Source of the DNA: Listeria fleischmannii subsp. fleischmannii LU2006-1 | Lineage (GTDB): Bacteria > Bacillota > Bacilli > Lactobacillales > Listeriaceae | Assembly (NCBI RefSeq): GCF_000344175.1 | Contig: NZ_ALWW01000019.1 | Location: 18 to 47,352 of the forward strand | DNA: 47,335 nt | Direction: 5' to 3' | Part shown: piece by piece, positions 18,155 through 30,900 of the stretch | Position numbering within the stretch: the stretch's first letter is position 1 | Layout: each line of letters opens with the position of its first letter | Made by a program: the position numbers and the translations under genes | Notes under the pieces: generated by a model | Seen by the model: the letters and a program-made list of their open reading frames with translations, nothing else | Told to the model about the DNA's origin: nothing | Database searches by the model: none

Positions 18155-19450
18155 ATGAAAAAATTTATTGAAAAATTAACGTGGCTATCTCAAAAATTAG
18201 GGAATCAAATCCATCTTAAATCCATGCGAGATGCGTTTGCAACCATTTTACCGTTTATTATGCTAGCAGGATTTATGGTTTTGATTAATAATGTCATTAT
18301 TAAACCAGATGGATTTATGTCGAATGTGATTAGTTCAGCAACACTAACGAAATGGCAGGAACTTGGAACAAGTATTGTGAACGGAACGCTTGGAATTATA
18401 ACGCTGCTTATAGGGGCTTCTGTTTCTTACTTTTTAGCTCAAAATAGAAAATTTGATAATCCATTTGCACCGGCACTTCAAACGATTGCTTTAATTGTTA
18501 TTTTTATTCCGCTTATGACTTCGGTTATTCCAAATGGGGGGGAAGAAGCTGTTCAAATTTCTGGTGTGATTCCCACCTCGTTAACAGGGTCGGCAGGGAT
18601 GTTTGTTGGAATTGTCACGGCACTTCTTTCGACAGAAGTATTTATCCGCTTGTCGAAAAGTGAAAAAATGAAGATACGAATTTCAGGCGAAAGTGTACCA
18701 CCAGCGGTTATTAAATCATTTAATGTGCTGATTCCAACTATGCTAACCGTATTGATTTTCGCTTTTGTCTCATTTTTAGTTAACATGTTATTTAGTTTAG
18801 ACTTATATTCTGTAATTAGTGCAGTTATTCAAAAACCATTGACCTTTTTAGTAACCAGTGTGCCAGGGTTCCTGACATTAATGCTTATTTCCCAAATGCT
18901 CTATTCTATTGGTATTGCGGGAAGTGGGATTTTGGGCCCGATTATGGATCCGGTACTTCTTGCAAACATGCAAGATAATATGGCTGCTTTTGCAAATGGA
19001 TCGGCTATTCCGCATATTATCAATACGACATTCCGTGATATTTTTGGTGTCATGGGTGGCGGGGGAAATACAATTGCTCTCCTTATCGCTATCTTTGTTT
19101 GGAGTAAGAGAAAAGATTACCGAGAAATTGCAGGTCTATCGGCGGCACCGGGACTTTTTAATATTAATGAACCTGTCGTGTTTGGTCTGCCCATTGTGTA
19201 TAACTTGAGTTTAATGATTCCATTTATTTTATCTACACCACTTTGTTTGTTACTTGCTTATATTGCTACCAGTATGGGGATAATTTCAAAAGTTGTTGTT
19301 CTTGTCCCATGGACGACACCACCAGTTATATCAGGGTTTTTGGCAACAGGAGGAGACTTTAGAGCAGCTATTTTCCAGATTTTCTTAATTGGTGTATGTA
19401 TATTGCTCTACTTGCCGTTTTTAAAAGCAAACGATCATTTAAAAGTTTAG
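18155..19450 (+). CDS. PTS EIIC component, lactose/cellobiose family
   Basis: 431 aa. ATG 18155 follows AAGGAGGG; the longer frame from 18098 has no site. It is an integral membrane permease with about ten hydrophobic segments, N-terminal ALTLPF-like region (AFATILPFIMLAG) and the family signature NINEP at 336-340 followed by VVFGLPIVYN. In this family EIIC forms the sugar channel and couples uptake to phosphorylation by EIIB. It starts the operon EIIC-EIIB-GH3-EIIA, with 12 nt to EIIB. The substrate is probably a beta-glucoside such as cellobiose or a related disaccharide; inferred from family and the neighbouring hydrolase. Confidence 0.93.
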   Translation: MKKFIEKLTWLSQKLGNQIHLKSMRDAFATILPFIMLAGFMVLINNVIIKPDGFMSNVISSATLTKWQELGTSIVNGTLGIITLLIGASVSYFLAQNRKFDNPFAPALQTIALIVIFIPLMTSVIPNGGEEAVQISGVIPTSLTGSAGMFVGIVTALLSTEVFIRLSKSEKMKIRISGESVPPAVIKSFNVLIPTMLTVLIFAFVSFLVNMLFSLDLYSVISAVIQKPLTFLVTSVPGFLTLMLISQMLYSIGIAGSGILGPIMDPVLLANMQDNMAAFANGSAIPHIINTTFRDIFGVMGGGGNTIALLIAIFVWSKRKDYREIAGLSAAPGLFNINEPVVFGLPIVYNLSLMIPFILSTPLCLLLAYIATSMGIISKVVVLVPWTTPPVISGFLATGGDFRAAIFQIFLIGVCILLYLPFLKANDHLKV

Positions 19451-19462
19451 GAGAAGATATAA

Positions 19463-19768
19463 ATGAAAAAACTTATGTTAATGTGTAATGCGGGAATGTC
19501 AACAAGTGTTTTAGTAAAGAAAATGCAAAAAAGTGCCGCTTTACAAGGGATTGAAATCGATATTTGGGCTATTTCAGAAACTGATTTTGAGAAAAACTGG
19601 AGAAATGCGGATGCTATTTTGCTAGGTCCTCAAGTGAGTTATATGAAGGATAAAGTGGATCAAACGGTTGGTGCGATTCCTGTGGATGTGATTGCGATTG
19701 TGGACTATGGTCGTATGAACGGCGAAAAAGTTTTAGCGCAGGGGCTTCAGTTATTAGAGAACAAATAA
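19463..19768 (+). CDS. PTS EIIB component, lactose/cellobiose family
   Basis: 101 aa. The N-terminal phosphocysteine is C8 in the MLMCNAGMSTS motif, the standard P-loop-like site of cellobiose-class EIIB. EIIB receives phosphate from EIIA and passes it to the sugar bound by EIIC. The rest fits the Rossmann-like fold (DAILLGPQVSYM; VDVIAIVDYGRMNGEKVL). SD AGGAGAAG precedes the ATG. Encoded directly after EIIC and 23 nt before the GH3 start. Confidence 0.95.
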   Translation: MKKLMLMCNAGMSTSVLVKKMQKSAALQGIEIDIWAISETDFEKNWRNADAILLGPQVSYMKDKVDQTVGAIPVDVIAIVDYGRMNGEKVLAQGLQLLENK

Positions 19769-19791
19769 AAGTGGAAGAAGGTTGTGGCACA

Positions 19792-22035
19792 ATGAATCTA
19801 TCCATTTCAGAACGGGTCGAAAAACTTTTAGATCAAATGACGCTTACTGAAAAATGCGGGCAATTGAATCAGCGTTTATACGGCTGGGAAACGTATGAGT
19901 GGGGCGAGGACTCGCAACTTGTTCTCACCGATACATTTAAACAAGAAGTTGAAAAATTTGGAGGTATTGGCGCTTTATATGGCTTATTTCGTGCGGATCC
20001 ATGGTCTAAAATGGATGAATCAAACGGTATTTTACGTCAGGAGTCGGCGAAAGCGGCCAATCAATTGCAAAAATATGTGATTCAAAATACGCGGCTTGGT
20101 ATTCCGATGCTTTTAGCGGAAGAGGTTCCGCACGGTCATCAAGCGCTTGAAAGTGAATCATATCCGGCTAATCTTGCGAAAGGGGCTTCATTTAATGCGC
20201 CGCTTCAAAAACGAACAGCGAAGGCTGTTTCGGAGGAAATCAGCACGAAAGGCGTCCATCTGGCTTTAGCTTCAGCGCTTGATATTTTAAGAGATCCAAG
20301 GTGGGGACGTTCAGAGGAATGTTTCGGCGAGGACCCGTTTCTAGCTAGCGAAATGACGGAGGCGCTTGTTTCGGGTATGCAAGAAAGTGGTAAGGTGGCG
20401 GTTGTGTTAAAGCATTTTGCGGCACAAGGGGAACCGGTTGGCGGTCATAATTCGGGCCCGGTTTCGATTGGCGAACGGGAACTGCGCGAAATCTTTTTAC
20501 CGCCGATGTTTGCGGGCAAACATGCAAAAGGTGTTATGGCGGCTTACAATGAAATCGACGGGATTCCTTGCCATGCTAACCGAAAATTATTGACCGAAAT
20601 TTTACGCGGGGAAATTAGTTTTTCTGGCATTGTTATGGCGGACGGTTGCGCGCTTGATCGCCTTTTAATGTTAAATCAAAATCCAGAAGAGGCGGCTAAA
20701 ATCGCGATTTCAGCTGGAGTCGATTTAAGTTTGTGGGATGACATCTATCCGCATCTTGAAGCGGCAGTCACAAATGGTCTGCTTCTTGAAAAACAAATTG
20801 ACCAGGCAGTACGTCGTGTGCTTACGTTAAAATTTGAACTGGGTTTATTTGATAATCCGTATATCCCGGAAGAAGTTCCGGCGACTGACTTTAAGTCACT
20901 CAATTTAGAATCGGCGAGAGAAAGTATTTGTTTGCTTGAAAACCGAAATCAAACGCTGCCTTTTTCAAAAAAAGTAAAAAAAATAGCTGTCATTGGCCCA
21001 AATGCAGATGCATTATATAATCAGCTCGGCGATTATACGGCTCCGCAAAAAAAGGGGAGTGGCATAACGGTTCTGGAAGGCATGCGGCAAGTGGCGCCTC
21101 CAAATACTGAAATTGTTTTTGAAAAAGGGTCTAGAGTCCGCGAAAGACAGCCGCAAAGTTTAGAAAGGGCGCGAGAAATAGCACTAGGGTCCGAACAAAT
21201 TGTGCTTGTGCTTGGAAGCTCGAGTGCGCGAAATTTTGATATGGCATTTTTGAAAAACGGTGCGGTAAGTTCGAAGGGGCCTAACATGGACACGGGAGAA
21301 AATGTTGATGTGGCAAATCTTGAGCTTCCGGACTGCCAGTTGGAATTGTACCATACGCTACGCGAATTAAATATCCCGCTTACAGTTGTGGTGATTTCCG
21401 GGCGTCCAAACGCGCTAACTGAAATTGCTCACACAGCGGATGCGCTCGTGATGGCGTTTTATCCTGGTGCGCTAGGCGGGCTTGCCATTGCTGAGACATT
21501 ATTTGGCAAGAATAATCCATCTGGAAAGCTACCTGCTAGTTTGCCTTATGAAACGGGGCAGCTGCCAGTTTATTACAATCAAAAAAATGTCGTATACCAA
21601 GAAAATTATTTTGATGCTAAAGGCGCGCCACTTTACCCTTTTGGATACGGGAGAAGTTACAGTGAATTTATTTACCACAAGATTCGGTTTGAAAAAAGGG
21701 GTCTTTCGGTCGACGAATTAAATCGCGGTGCAAAATTTAATGTAGAAGTTGAACTGGAAAATGTTTCTGATTTAGCGGGAAAAGAGGTCGTGCAACTTTA
21801 TATTCGCGGAAGGGGCGGGAGTATTACTAGGCGAAAAAGGGAGTTAAAAGCTTTTCGGAAAATGGAATTTTTACCCAAGGAAATTAAAAAGGTATGTTTT
21901 AAAATTGGAAAAAAAGAACTTGAAGTCTGGTCGGCCAAAAATAAGTATGAACTGGAGCCTGGTAAAGTGGATTTGATTATTGGAAACGGGCGAGATACCT
22001 ATTTAGAGACATGGATTGAAATCGAGGAGGAATAA
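19792..22035 (+). CDS. glycoside hydrolase family 3 beta-glucosidase
   Basis: 747 aa from ATG 19792 (GAAGAAGG upstream; in-frame GTG 19771 possible). GH3 three-domain layout: TIM-barrel-like domain (about 1-330) with K207-H208 and the likely nucleophile D284 in IVMADGCALD, an alpha/beta sandwich (about 370-590) and a C-terminal fibronectin-III-like domain (about 650-745). No signal peptide is visible, so it should act in the cytoplasm. GH3 enzymes normally cleave non-phosphorylated beta-glucosides, whereas PTS uptake gives phosphorylated sugar that is usually cut by GH1 or GH4. Its placement between EIIB and EIIA is therefore unusual. Confidence 0.94.
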   Translation: MNLSISERVEKLLDQMTLTEKCGQLNQRLYGWETYEWGEDSQLVLTDTFKQEVEKFGGIGALYGLFRADPWSKMDESNGILRQESAKAANQLQKYVIQNTRLGIPMLLAEEVPHGHQALESESYPANLAKGASFNAPLQKRTAKAVSEEISTKGVHLALASALDILRDPRWGRSEECFGEDPFLASEMTEALVSGMQESGKVAVVLKHFAAQGEPVGGHNSGPVSIGERELREIFLPPMFAGKHAKGVMAAYNEIDGIPCHANRKLLTEILRGEISFSGIVMADGCALDRLLMLNQNPEEAAKIAISAGVDLSLWDDIYPHLEAAVTNGLLLEKQIDQAVRRVLTLKFELGLFDNPYIPEEVPATDFKSLNLESARESICLLENRNQTLPFSKKVKKIAVIGPNADALYNQLGDYTAPQKKGSGITVLEGMRQVAPPNTEIVFEKGSRVRERQPQSLERAREIALGSEQIVLVLGSSSARNFDMAFLKNGAVSSKGPNMDTGENVDVANLELPDCQLELYHTLRELNIPLTVVVISGRPNALTEIAHTADALVMAFYPGALGGLAIAETLFGKNNPSGKLPASLPYETGQLPVYYNQKNVVYQENYFDAKGAPLYPFGYGRSYSEFIYHKIRFEKRGLSVDELNRGAKFNVEVELENVSDLAGKEVVQLYIRGRGGSITRRKRELKAFRKMEFLPKEIKKVCFKIGKKELEVWSAKNKYELEPGKVDLIIGNGRDTYLETWIEIEEE

Positions 22036-22038
22036 GTT

Positions 22039-22371
22039 TTGGACGGGATAGAACTGGCTTCTTTTGAAATTATAAGCTCTGTCGGGGCGGCTAGAAGTAG
22101 CATTATGGAAGCGATGCAATTTGCGAGACAAGGACAATTTAAACGAGCCTATGAAAAAATTGATGAGGCCAATGCCTATTTAAGTGATGGGCATAAAAAA
22201 CATGTGGAATTAATTCAAAAAGAGTCTAGCGGGGACCAAATAACGGTTACCATTTTATTTATGCATGCGGAGGATCAGTTTATGACTACATATTCTTTGC
22301 GAGATGTTACGTATGAAATGATTGCGATTTGGGAAGAGTTAAAATCAGAAGAACGCCCTAGAGTGAAATAG
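22039..22371 (+). CDS. PTS EIIA component, lactose/cellobiose family
   Basis: 110 aa with a TTG start at 22039 supported by GAGGAGG just upstream, 3 nt after the GH3 stop. All-helical, trimer-forming EIIA-Lac family. The phospho-accepting histidine is H76 in TILFMHAEDQFM, followed by the conserved acidic pair used for metal binding. It accepts phosphate from HPr and donates to EIIB C8. Last gene of the sugar operon; the operon therefore carries a complete EII set. Confidence 0.93.
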   Translation: MDGIELASFEIISSVGAARSSIMEAMQFARQGQFKRAYEKIDEANAYLSDGHKKHVELIQKESSGDQITVTILFMHAEDQFMTTYSLRDVTYEMIAIWEELKSEERPRVK

Positions 22372-22384
22372 GGCGTTCTTCTTT
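22350..22384. terminator. bidirectional terminator between sugar operon and formaldehyde operon
   Basis: An 11-bp perfect stem AGAACGCCCTA/TAGGGCGTTCT (22350-22379) followed by TCTTT on the plus strand, between convergent genes. It overlaps the end of the EIIA coding sequence. Confidence 0.8.
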
Positions 22385-22398
22385 GAGGTTACAACTAT

Positions 22399-23241
22399 CT
22401 ATTGGCTTAATTGTTGGTAGTGAAAGGCAATGTGTTTTTCTATGAATGTGGCAATGGTAAAGTAACTATGATCATATCCTTTTTCTTTTTGGTAAATTAC
22501 TTCAGCGTTCGTTTTTTGAGCTGCTGTTAAAAAAGTATTTTCTTTTAATTGAGTTTTATAAAATTCGTCTGCTGTTCCTTGCGTAATCATAATAGGCGGA
22601 CGATAGGCGGAGGGAGCTTGAATAAGGCTCGTTGCATCCCACTCATTCCATTTAGAAGGGTCTTGGCCGAGATATGCGGTAAAGGCTTTTTTCCCCCAGG
22701 GAACTTGAGTAGGATTTAAGATGGGCGCAAATGCAGAGATTGCAGAAAAACGTTCGGGGTTCTTAAGCCCTACTATTAGCGAACCGTGCCCTCCCATAGA
22801 ATGTCCCATTATACTTTCTTTTCCAGAAAAATTAGGAATAAGAGGATAAATGAGTTCGGGTAATTCTTTCGTTAAATAGTCATACATCTGAAAGTTTTCT
22901 TTCCAAGGATCTTGTGTAGCGTTTAAATAAAAGCCTGCGCCTTGTCCTAAATCCCAATCTTCGCTGTCTGCTGTGGCACCTCTTGGGGAGGTATCAGGTA
23001 TGACGAATGCTAAATTTTTCTCGGAGGCATACTTCTGAAATGCGCCTTTTTGGCTAAAATTATCATCCGTACAGGTTAAACCAGATAACCACCAAATAAG
23101 AGCTGTTTTTGAATGGTTCGATGAGCTCTCTGGCAGATACAAGCTAAAAGTCATATCGCAGTTTAAAACAGAGGAGTGGTGACGATATTTTATTTGGCGA
23201 CCGTTAAATATTCGGTGGCTACTTATCATTTTTAAATGCAT
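22399..23241 (-). CDS. S-formylglutathione hydrolase
   Basis: 280 aa. Esterase-D family alpha/beta hydrolase that releases formate and glutathione from S-formylglutathione, the second step of glutathione-dependent formaldehyde oxidation. Catalytic serine S148 lies in GHSMGGHGSL; the aspartate is in GTADEFY and the histidine in YDHSYF. The LSGLTCTDDNF motif near residue 53 is typical. A GGGGAGTG ribosome site precedes the ATG. It lies 4 nt downstream of the formaldehyde dehydrogenase, so the two form an operon. Equivalent to FrmB/FghA; no frmR-like regulator is present. Confidence 0.95.
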   Translation of the reverse strand: MHLKMISSHRIFNGRQIKYRHHSSVLNCDMTFSLYLPESSSNHSKTALIWWLSGLTCTDDNFSQKGAFQKYASEKNLAFVIPDTSPRGATADSEDWDLGQGAGFYLNATQDPWKENFQMYDYLTKELPELIYPLIPNFSGKESIMGHSMGGHGSLIVGLKNPERFSAISAFAPILNPTQVPWGKKAFTAYLGQDPSKWNEWDATSLIQAPSAYRPPIMITQGTADEFYKTQLKENTFLTAAQKTNAEVIYQKEKGYDHSYFTIATFIEKHIAFHYQQLSQ

Positions 23242-23245
23242 AGTT

Positions 23246-24716
<1,471 letters not shown>

Positions 24717-25049
24717 TTAATAATCCTGTGTTTCAACAATAACCGCCGTACCAGATGCTGTAACCATAAGCATGCCATTATCCGCGCCGAGTACTTCATA
24801 ATCAATATCAACGCCAATAATAGCATTGGCGCCTAAATCAGCAGCACGGCTTTCCATTTCGCGAATCGCTTCTTCCCGAGCGTTGATAAGCTCGTCCTCG
24901 TAGCCTTGAGACCTGCCACCAAAAAAGTTCCGTAAACCAGCACCAATATCTTTTACAAAATTGACGCCAGTAATGACTTCGCCGAATACAATTTTTTTAT
25001 ACTCAACGATTTGTTTTCCTTCGATATTTGGAGAAGTTGTTGTAATCAT
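24717..25049 (-). CDS. UPF0145 / YbjQ-family protein (lmo0208-like)
   Basis: 110 aa. YbjQ-family proteins form beta-rich pentamers and are called putative heavy-metal-binding; no function is proven. The hallmarks are [27 protein letters not shown] at the N-terminus and the [16 protein letters not shown] element. In L. monocytogenes the UPF0145 protein lmo0208 lies between LIPI-1 and ldh, so this is the remnant of the conserved right flank at that locus. AGGAGG precedes the start on the minus strand. Monocistronic between terminators. Confidence 0.9.
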   Translation of the reverse strand: MITTTSPNIEGKQIVEYKKIVFGEVITGVNFVKDIGAGLRNFFGGRSQGYEDELINAREEAIREMESRAADLGANAIIGVDIDYEVLGADNGMLMVTASGTAVIVETQDY

Positions 25050-25114
25050 ATATAAACCTCCTTTATTTTTCTTTAGTGTACCGCGTTTTATGAAGCTTCG
25101 TCAAAAGAAAATAA

Positions 25115-25145
25115 GAAGAGGACAGGCGTGTGCCTGTCCTCTTTT
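25115..25145 (-). terminator. ldh terminator
   Basis: 13-bp stem AAGAGGACAGGC..GCCTGTCCTCTT with a 4-6 nt loop, with T-rich flanks on both strands; placed just beyond the ldh stop. Confidence 0.8.
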
Positions 25146-25164
25146 GTGTGTGATGGTTGTTTCT

Positions 25165-26106
<942 letters not shown>

Positions 26107-26122
26107 TCAATTTCCTCCTTAG

Positions 26123-26172
26123 AAAACTTTTTACTAATACAGTATATCACTTTATATTAGTTTGTGAAACTA
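26123..26172 (-). promoter_or_regulatory. ldh promoter with a possible Rex half-site
   Basis: On the minus strand TTCACA, 16-bp spacer, TATACT. The -35 lies inside TTCACAA (plus strand TTGTGAA at 26162-26168), one half of the Rex operator TTGTGAA-N4-TTCACAA; the other half is poorly conserved. Redox control by Rex would suit ldh but is only weakly supported. Confidence 0.45.
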
Positions 26173-26406
26173 TGAACGTCCTGAATTTGGAAATTTGTAC
26201 TAATAAATTTATGAAAACGCTATAATACAGTTTGTAAGCTCTTGCATTCCAAATATTTCTACAATTAACGCAATTATTTTTGAGAATTAGACAAGTTTGC
26301 GTTAATATTGAAGTATAATAACTAATTCCAACACTAGTTTCTGTTTACCTTTTATGAGGGAAAATAAACCTTGTTCAAAAAATAAGGCTTTTAAAACTTT
26401 TGAAGG

Positions 26407-26431
26407 GTTTTAACTTTAAAGGGTAGGGTAA
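26407..26431 (+). promoter_or_regulatory. candidate sigma-B promoter of ctc/rplY
   Basis: GTTT (26407-26410), 15-bp spacer, GGGTAA (26426-26431), fitting the sigma-B consensus. ctc is a classical sigma-B gene in Bacillus and Listeria. The rest of 26173-26406 is AT-rich, with only a weak hairpin near 26370. Confidence 0.65.
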
Positions 26432-26477
26432 AATAGTTATTGTAGAATACAAAATGAATGAGTGGAGTGAATTTTTT

Positions 26478-27104
26478 ATGGCAACTAATTTAGAAGTTCA
26501 GAAAAGAGATACGAAACAACATTCGCAAGTAACGGAAATTCGTAATGCAGGCCGTATCCCGGGAATTATTTATGGTTATCAATCTGAGAATATAACAGTT
26601 TCAGTTGATTCCTTAGAGTTGATTAAAGCGATTAGGGAACATGGACGTAACGCAGTATTCTCAGTAACTGTTGGCGGAAATAAATTGAATGTTTTATTAC
26701 ATGAATATCAAGTAGATCCTTTAAAAGATGAATTAATTCATGTGGATTTCCTTGCTGTTAATATGAGCGAAGAAGTCGAAGCAGATGTAAGAATTGACTT
26801 AGTAGGCGACTCATCAGGTGTTAAAGAGGGCGGCGTTTTACAACAAGTCCTATATGAAGTAACTGTGGCCGCGACGCCAGATAAACTTCCTGAAGCGATT
26901 GAAGTTGATATAGCGAAATTAGCAATTGGGGATGCCTTAACAATTGGCGATATTCCTAAAGATAAAAATTATGAAATTAAAACAGAGGCTGAAGAAGTAG
27001 TGGTTACGGTTTCTGCTCCTCGTACAGAGGAAGAACCAGAAGCGGATACAGAAGTAAAAGAACCAGAAGCTACTCATGGATCTGCTGAAGAACCAGTAGA
27101 ATAA
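26478..27104 (+). CDS. rplY: ribosomal protein bL25, general stress (Ctc) form
   Basis: 208 aa from ATG 26478 (GGAGTGA upstream), rather than the longer frame from 26454. bL25/Ctc binds 5S rRNA; the long form has an N-terminal L25 domain (about 1-90) plus a C-terminal TL5 beta domain (about 95-185), and an acidic tail. Features: RNAGRIPGIIYG motif and VHVDFLAV. It is the stress-induced Ctc protein of Firmicutes, consistent with the sigma-B promoter upstream. It precedes pth, the standard order. Confidence 0.95.
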   Translation: MATNLEVQKRDTKQHSQVTEIRNAGRIPGIIYGYQSENITVSVDSLELIKAIREHGRNAVFSVTVGGNKLNVLLHEYQVDPLKDELIHVDFLAVNMSEEVEADVRIDLVGDSSGVKEGGVLQQVLYEVTVAATPDKLPEAIEVDIAKLAIGDALTIGDIPKDKNYEIKTEAEEVVVTVSAPRTEEEPEADTEVKEPEATHGSAEEPVE

Positions 27105-27112
27105 TTGATTTC

Positions 27113-27147
27113 AAACGACACGATGCATTTAGGCGTCGTGTCGTTTT
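27113..27147 (+). terminator. rplY terminator
   Basis: 11-bp stem AAACGACACGA/TCGTGTCGTTT ending in a short T-run. Confidence 0.8.
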
Positions 27148-27258
27148 CTGTATGAAAAACTTTTAAAAGTAGAAACCGCATGTTATAATTTAGAAAATAC
27201 TTTTAAGTAAACCAGTTCATTTGTGAAGTGGTTTTCGTTCGCATAGGAGAATAAATGA

Positions 27259-27813
27259 ATGAAAATGATTGTTGGACTGGGAAATCCCGGTAAAAAATAT
27301 GAGCGGACAAGACATAATGTAGGTTTTATGGTAGTTGATGAACTTAGTTACCGTTTTCAAACCCCTTGGAAAAGTTCGAAATTTAATGGTATGGTTAGTG
27401 AGCTTCGTATAAACGGCGAAAAAGTTTTGCTTGTTAAACCGCTTACGTTTATGAATGTCTCCGGGGAATGTGTGCGTCCGTTAATGGATTATTACCAAAT
27501 TGATATAGAGGATTTAATTGTTGTCTATGATGATTTAGATTTGCCAGTGGGTAAAATTAGATTGCGCCAAAAAGGAAGTGCTGGCGGTCATAATGGTATG
27601 AGATCGCTAATTCAGCATTTGAAAACCCAAGAATTTAATCGGATTCGAGTTGGGATAGATCGTCCGCCTAAAGGAGAAATTATCCATTATGTACTAGGTG
27701 ATTTTCCGAAAGCAGAACAGGCAGAAATTATAGAAGCGATAAAGAAAAGTGCGGATGCGATTCAGGATGCAGTTAAACTGCCATTTATAGAAGTGATGAA
27801 TCAATATAACTAA
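27259..27813 (+). CDS. pth: peptidyl-tRNA hydrolase
   Basis: 184 aa. Releases peptides from prematurely dropped peptidyl-tRNA. N-terminal [21 protein letters not shown] contains the catalytic histidine (residue 20); [12 protein letters not shown] and the [10 protein letters not shown] segment are also diagnostic. An extended -10 (TGTTATAAT, 27181-27189) lies about 70 bp upstream. Family-typical length; pth-mfd order is conserved in Bacilli. Confidence 0.97.
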   Translation: MKMIVGLGNPGKKYERTRHNVGFMVVDELSYRFQTPWKSSKFNGMVSELRINGEKVLLVKPLTFMNVSGECVRPLMDYYQIDIEDLIVVYDDLDLPVGKIRLRQKGSAGGHNGMRSLIQHLKTQEFNRIRVGIDRPPKGEIIHYVLGDFPKAEQAEIIEAIKKSADAIQDAVKLPFIEVMNQYN

Positions 27814-27917
27814 GCATGTTTAGCGAAATGGAAGTTTTACTAAGCGTGCTTAGTTACTCGTGTTTGAAAGAAGGAATTTTCTGACAAATAAGCGAGCGAA
27901 GATGGGAAGAGGAGAGA

Positions 27918-30900
27918 TTGGCTTTGAAAGGTTTAAAAGAATTAATTTATGAACAAAAAGAAATTCGCCAAATTATTCGTGCGATTAATGATAGAAAGGA
28001 ATCACAACTGGTTACGGGACTGTCTGGTTCGTCGCGTGCGCTTTTTGCGAGCGTTTTGGAAGGAGCAACACAAAAACAAACACTTCTCATCACACATAAT
28101 TTATACCATGCACAAAAATTATACGATGATTTACTTACTTTGTTAGACGGGGATCGCTTGTTTTTGTACCCAGCAGACGAACTAATCTCCTCAGAGCTAA
28201 GCGTTTCTAGCCCAGAACTTCGCGGCCAGCGGGTAGAAGCACTTGATTTTTTGCTTTCTGAAAAACCGGGGATTTTAGTTGTCCCTGTAGCAGGGCTTCG
28301 GAAAATACTTCCGCCCGTTTCGTTATGGAAAAAATACAATTTACAAATTGCACAAGGAGAAGAAATTGAGCCTGAACAATTAAAATTAAGTTTAGTGACA
28401 ATGGGCTACACCATGAGTGATATGGTCAATACGCCGGGAGAATTTAGCATTCGCGGAGGTATTATTGACGTTTACCCAATCACAGAAGAATTTCCTATCA
28501 GAATTGAACTTTTTGATACAGAAATCGATTCACTTCGCTATTTTGACGTGGAAACTCAGCGTTCGCATCAACAAATTGAAGAGTTTCGAATTTTACCTGC
28601 AACAGAAATATTACTTGAACAAGCCTATTTTCCTGATATTGTAACACGTCTTGAAAAAGGATTAGCTGACACACTTAAAAATATGAAAAATGAAGAAGAT
28701 AAACAAGGTTTAATGGAAAATATTGAAACGGATTTAGAATTGCTCCGTTCAGGTATTAAGCCGGACATGTTTTTTAAATATATTGGTCTTGCCTATCCAG
28801 ACCCTGCATCGCTACTTGATTATGCCGCTCAAAATATGCTTATCATTTTAGATGAATATAGCCGAATTCAAGAAACCGATGAACGTTTAGAAAAAGAAGA
28901 AGCTGAGTGGCAAACTGAAACGTTAAGTCGTTTAGAAACCATTCGTGAAGTTAAACTCGGTCATCATTTTAGAGAACTTATGGAAGCTGTTCAAGTGCCT
29001 AAAGTGTATTTAACGCTCTTTCAAAAGGCCCAAGGAGTAATGCGTGTCGCACAAACTACCAATTTAGTTTATAAGCAAATGCAGCAATTTCACGGGCAAA
29101 TGTCAGTTTTAAAAACGGAAATTGAAAGTTGGAATAAAAATAATTATGCAGTGGTGCTTTTAGCGCCGTCTGTTGAACGTGCTACTAAAATGCAACAAAC
29201 ATTGGCGGATTATGATATGGAAAGTGTTATTTTAGCACGCGAGGATGATGTACCGAAATACGGAGTTGTCCAATTTGTCATCGGTTCCTTCCAAAATGGT
29301 TTTGAATTGCCGCTTGCCAAAGTTGCGATTATAAGCGAAACCGAACTTTTTAATAAAAAAACGAAAAAAGTGAAAAAACGTCAGAAACTATCAAATGCAG
29401 AGCGTATCCAAAGCTACTCCGAACTTAAGGTGGGCGATTATGTCGTCCATGTTAACCATGGTATCGCGCGCTATGTCGGGATGGAAACACTTGAAATTAG
29501 CGGCGTTCATAAAGACTATTTATTACTCGTATATCAAGGCGAAGATAAATTATTTATCCCAGTTGAACAGCTTGATTTAGTACAAAAGTACGTTGGGGCT
29601 GAGGGGAAAGCACCCAAATTAAATAAGCTTGGCGGTTCAGAGTGGAAACGCGTCAAAACAAAAGTGAAGGCTTCTGTTCAAGACATTGCAGATGATTTAA
29701 TTAAACTTTACGCTGAACGCGAAGCAGAAAAAGGTTTTGCATTTAGTCCCGATAGTGACATGCAACGCGAATTTGAAGATTCCTTCCCTTATCAACCAAC
29801 CGAAGATCAAGTGAGATCCATACGAGAAATTAAGCATGATATGGAACGAATTAGACCAATGGATCGCTTGCTTGTTGGGGATGTGGGTTACGGGAAAACA
29901 GAGGTGGCTCTGCGTGCTGCGTTTAAAGCGGTAATGGATGGGAAACAAGTTGCATTTTTAGTCCCAACTACTATTTTAGCCCAGCAACATTTCGAAACAA
30001 TGAAAGAACGGTTTCAAGGTTTCCCTATCAATATTGGTCTTTTGAGCCGTTTTAGAACACGGAAACAACAAAATGAAACAATTTCTGGGCTTGCTTCTGG
30101 AACAGTTGATATTGTTGTTGGAACGCATCGCCTGCTTTCAAAAGACGTCAAATATCGGGATTTAGGTTTCCTCATTGTAGATGAAGAACAGCGCTTTGGT
30201 GTAACGCATAAAGAGAAAATCAAACAAATTCGTTCTAAAATAGATGTATTAACATTGACGGCAACACCAATTCCACGAACACTTCATATGTCCATGTTAG
30301 GTGTGCGGGATTTATCTGTCATTGAAACGCCGCCGGCCAATCGTTTCCCAGTTCAAACGTATGTGACAGAACAAAATAATGTTTTAATTCGCGAGGCCAT
30401 TGAACGGGAGCTTGCGCGAGACGGACAAGTATATTACTTGTATAACCGAGTCGAATCTATTTTACAAAAAGCGGATGAAATTTCCATGCTCGTGCCAGAT
30501 GCACGTGTGGCGGTGGCGCATGGTCAAATGACGGAATCGGAACTTGAATCAGTCATTTTAAGTTTCCTTGAAGGGGAATATGACGTGCTTGTTACGACGA
30601 CGATTATTGAAACAGGTGTTGATATTCCAAACGTTAATACTTTATTTGTTCAAAATGCTGATCATATGGGGCTTTCACAGCTCTATCAACTGCGTGGTCG
30701 TGTGGGACGTTGGAATAGAATCGCCTATGCTTATTTTATGTATCAAAAAGATAAAATATTACGTGAGGAAGCGGAGAAGAGGCTTCAGGCTATCAAGGAG
30801 TTTACGGAGCTTGGTTCTGGATTTAAAATTGCGATGCGCGATTTATCGATTCGCGGAGCGGGTAATATTTTAGGCGCTCAGCAGCATGGTTTTATTGATT

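Noticed and set aside
26162-26179. Full Rex operator at ldh
   Set aside because: Only one half-site matches; the second half is poorly conserved, so it is noted only as a possible half-site.
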